Shown here: piece by piece, positions 38,050-40,250 of the stretch | How the letters are laid out: every line of letters starts with the position of its first letter | How positions within the stretch are numbered: the first letter of the stretch is position 1 | IMG/VR virus record: IMGVR_UViG_3300032323_000975 | Coordinates: 1-40,250 of that record | Length of the DNA stretch: 40,250 nucleotides | Strand: one strand, 5' to 3' | Origin: a virus | Made by a program: the position numbers and the translations under genes | Notes under the pieces: model-generated | Told to the model about the DNA's origin: nothing | Seen by the model: the letters and a program-made list of their open reading frames with translations, nothing else | The model's database searches: none

Positions 38050-40250
38050 TCTTCAACCTCTGTTGATAACAGTCTCTCATACAAACGGGCAAACTCAGGT
38101 GTTTCCTCTTTCAAAGCTTTACCGATACCGGCAAGCCAATCACGAAGCGGGCCTGCAGCCACAGCAGTCGAGAACCCGCCAGGTGCGCCACCCGCCTGAA
38201 CATAACGCTCAACCGCAGATTCACGTGCCTGCAAATACTGACGGGTCGCCTCAGCAACATCGTTATCTGCAAGACGATTATCTTGCACAAGTCGAGTCAA
38301 CTGTTCCAGTTTTTTCGGGAACTCACCAGGGTTGAACTCTGCAACCACAGGGAAACCAGGGTATTCCTTGTTCAGTTTCTGTCGCCACTGGCGAAGCCAA
38401 CGCTTCTGTTCGGCAGATGGGCGTGGAGGCAACTGGTCACGCAACGCACGATACTGTGCCGATGCTGCACGGTACTGTGCCAACTCGACAATTTCACGAT
38501 CTGTCAGACGGCGACGGCGGCCCTTGGATACTTGTCGTGACCACACCTCAAATGAGAAGTTATCTCCGCCTGGTGCCATAAAGCCTGCGACATCAGGGTA
38601 TTGGTTGATTAGCCCTGAACCTTCGCCTCGTTCCCAATCACCGAACTCGTCGGTTGCTTCCAACCCGCCAGCAACTGATTCTGTTTTGTTGGAGATGTAC
38701 AGCAGGGCATCGTTGCCGTAGATACGCAGGAACTCGGACACGGCTGTGTCGTAGTTGTTTGCCTGTAGTTTTTGGAACTCTTTGACAAGTTGGGTGCCGT
38801 AGAAGTCACCGGAGATGGTTTCAATTTTGAACTCAGGGGCAGGGGATGTTGGGCCGAAGAACTGACCTAATGCACGTAACCCTGTGAGAACACGGGCTTT
38901 ACCACGGGCATCGGCGTACAGTTGTTCCTGCTCGTTCGGATCGGACAGGTCATACTCGCCTGATGCTGACAATGCCCGCAGAGTTTCGATGTAGGTGTTG
39001 CCGTACACGGTTTGCAGGTTTTGGGTGTCGCCTTCCCATGCTTGGTTCAAACGCTGGACCCACAAAGGTGTGATACCGAAACCTTCTTTTCTGCCGTATG
39101 GCAAAAGAATTTTTACTATGTCATCTGTTGCGGGGGTGTCAGGAATAATCTTTGACGCTGCGATTTGAGCCATCGGGCCGATAGATGGGATAACACCCAA
39201 ACCGATGGAGATTCGTTTTACTGGTGCCTGCAAGGGTGCTTCCATGCCTGTCAACAGTTGAGTTATCTGACCGGATAGAGGGAAGTTGAATGAGTATTCA
39301 CCTGAGGTTGCGTCACGGTAGAAGAAACCTTCACCGTCGTTGTCAGGGTCAAACTTTCTTGCACCGTCAAAAATGAGTTGGGCTTTACGGAGACGGGTTG
39401 GGTCTTCAATAACGTTCTTTGCGTAAGTGCCAAGAACTTCACGCCATGCTGCACCGAACGGAATAATGACACGCATAATGTCTTCAAGGTTGGATCGTTC
39501 TGTGGCGTTGTACAACAGTTCTTTTGTTTGGCGTAGGGCAGATGCTTTAGCGAACTCGTCTAACTGGTCAACAGTTCCTGTTGCTTGCGATGTTGATGCC
39601 GCTACTTCTTCTAGTTTGGCAAGAACTTTCTTCCCGCCAAGATAGTTTTCCAGTTTCATGCCAGCTTCTGAAGCAGACTTTTTAGCACGATCAATCAATG
39701 CTTTAGCCTCGCTAGGTGCAAGCAAATCAGAATTACGGAACACTTCATCGTAGTACGACTGGCGGAACACTGGTGACTTTTCTAAAAGCTGTGTCGCTTT
39801 GCCATATAGGTTCACAAAGAAAAAGTCAACGAACCTGTCTTTTGCTTGAAGGAACTTCTGCCCGTTGCTCGTAGCATCACCGGTGCCTCGTTGTGCAATC
39901 TTCACTTTCTGTGCAAGTTTGCCGTCAAGACCAAGAGTATCGACAAGGTTACGAAGGTTCTGTGTACCTAAACCATCGGCTGTGAAAGCAGGGCCAGCAT
40001 AAACAGGTTGTACAACATATTCTGTTTTTGTTGCAGGCAAACCAGTGAAAGGATCTGTACCAGCAGGGGTGTCAACGCTACGGATAATCAATCCTTCGTT
40101 GCCGTCTTCTAAACGAATAATCGAACCGATACCGCCGTTGCCTTCAAGGATGTCTTTAGGGTCAATGTCGTTGGGGTCAATGTTGCTTGTCCCAACAGCA
40201 GTCCATTTGCCGTCACCGAAATCAACCGTCAATGGAACCTTGTTGTATCC
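38046..40250 (-). CDS. Giant virion (ejection-type) protein, C-terminal part; begins at 2535 across the junction
   Basis: This is the C-terminal 693 codons of the 1538-aa protein (plus 41 codons duplicated in the terminal repeat). The apparent internal start near 40232 is only where the repeat begins and is not a real start. The middle has a hydrophobic stretch (residues near IIPFGAAWREVLGTYAKNV) and amphipathic regions that could contact membrane. The last 200 residues are rich in charged helices. The stop overlaps the next gene's ATG by 4 bases (ATGA). The role in DNA ejection or as an internal core protein is inferred from size and neighbours only. Confidence 0.85.
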   Translation of the reverse strand, partial: GYNKVPLTVDFGDGKWTAVGTSNIDPNDIDPKDILEGNGGIGSIIRLEDGNEGLIIRSVDTPAGTDPFTGLPATKTEYVVQPVYAGPAFTADGLGTQNLRNLVDTLGLDGKLAQKVKIAQRGTGDATSNGQKFLQAKDRFVDFFFVNLYGKATQLLEKSPVFRQSYYDEVFRNSDLLAPSEAKALIDRAKKSASEAGMKLENYLGGKKVLAKLEEVAASTSQATGTVDQLDEFAKASALRQTKELLYNATERSNLEDIMRVIIPFGAAWREVLGTYAKNVIEDPTRLRKAQLIFDGARKFDPDNDGEGFFYRDATSGEYSFNFPLSGQITQLLTGMEAPLQAPVKRISIGLGVIPSIGPMAQIAASKIIPDTPATDDIVKILLPYGRKEGFGITPLWVQRLNQAWEGDTQNLQTVYGNTYIETLRALSASGEYDLSDPNEQEQLYADARGKARVLTGLRALGQFFGPTSPAPEFKIETISGDFYGTQLVKEFQKLQANNYDTAVSEFLRIYGNDALLYISNKTESVAGGLEATDEFGDWERGEGSGLINQYPDVAGFMAPGGDNFSFEVWSRQVSKGRRRRLTDREIVELAQYRAASAQYRALRDQLPPRPSAEQKRWLRQWRQKLNKEYPGFPVVAEFNPGEFPKKLEQLTRLVQDNRLADNDVAEATRQYLQARESAVERYVQAGGAPGGFSTAVAAGPLRDWLAGIGKALKEETPEFARLYERLLSTEVEE
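40128..40250. repeat. Right copy of 123-bp exact terminal repeat
   Basis: Second copy of bases 1-123. Removing one copy gives a circle of 40,127 bp. The reading frame of the giant virion gene is the same in both copies. Confidence 0.97.

Noticed and set aside
1-40250. tRNA genes, CRISPR arrays, insertion sequences, integrase
   Set aside because: No tRNA-like arms with T-loop pattern, no spaced repeats, no transposase or recombinase motif seen by eye.

Overview
The window is one essentially complete small tailed-phage genome. The first 123 bases are repeated exactly as the last 123 (1-123 = 40128-40250), and one open reading frame runs unbroken through the junction. The molecule is therefore best read as a circular (circularly permuted or circularly assembled) genome of about 40,127 bp. 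It encodes a terminase, a portal, an N4-gp56-type major capsid protein, a probable scaffold, internal virion proteins, fibres and a lysis cassette. No tape-measure-like gene is visible, which suggests a short-tailed (podovirus-like) virion. A WhiB-type regulator with an exact C-x29-C-x2-C-x5-C cysteine pattern and an Rpf/transglycosylase-like secreted protein point to an actinobacterial host. The moderate GC content would suit an uncultured aquatic actinobacterium, but that is inference. I see no integrase, repressor, tRNA or CRISPR array, so a lytic lifestyle is likely.

Layout. (1) A long minus-strand transcription unit starts at the 7.46 kb non-coding region and reads leftward through the junction: a small DUF6321-like gene, an adenine methyltransferase, the large terminase, the portal, a giant 1538-aa virion protein (split by the window ends), three more internal or structural proteins, the scaffold and the major capsid protein. 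It ends at a hairpin near 33.2 kb. (2) The minus-strand direction continues from 33.2 kb down to 12.5 kb. In order come a GT4 glycosyltransferase, collagen-like and glycine-rich fibres, an unknown 358-aa protein, a GT2 glycosyltransferase, two tiny lysine-rich proteins, tail proteins, and a lysis/surface cassette with a PA14 mucin-like membrane protein and an M15 endolysin. After these come a YqaJ exonuclease and Rad52-like annealing protein with their own promoter, a run of tightly overlapping tiny genes, two nuclease-fold proteins, a second methyltransferase, the Rpf-like protein, an HNH endonuclease, SSB and WhiB. (3) A plus-strand cluster of 17 small genes (8.35-12.45 kb) is driven by two look-alike TTGACA-N18 promoters. 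It ends at a strong terminator at 12.47-12.51 kb, facing the WhiB end of the leftward unit.

The 7458-8346 stretch between the divergent units is non-coding. It holds back-to-back promoter-like elements, several short hairpins (two with GNRA loops), pyrimidine tracts, a C/G-run tract and three tandem 8-bp repeats. It is the best candidate for the control and origin region and may encode a structured RNA.

No DNA polymerase, helicase, primase or RNA polymerase is recognisable. Replication presumably uses host enzymes, helped by SSB, the annealing protein and the exonuclease. Many genes overlap as TAATG or ATGA, and at least ten real-looking genes are under 60 codons. All functions are from reading the sequence only; no database search was run.
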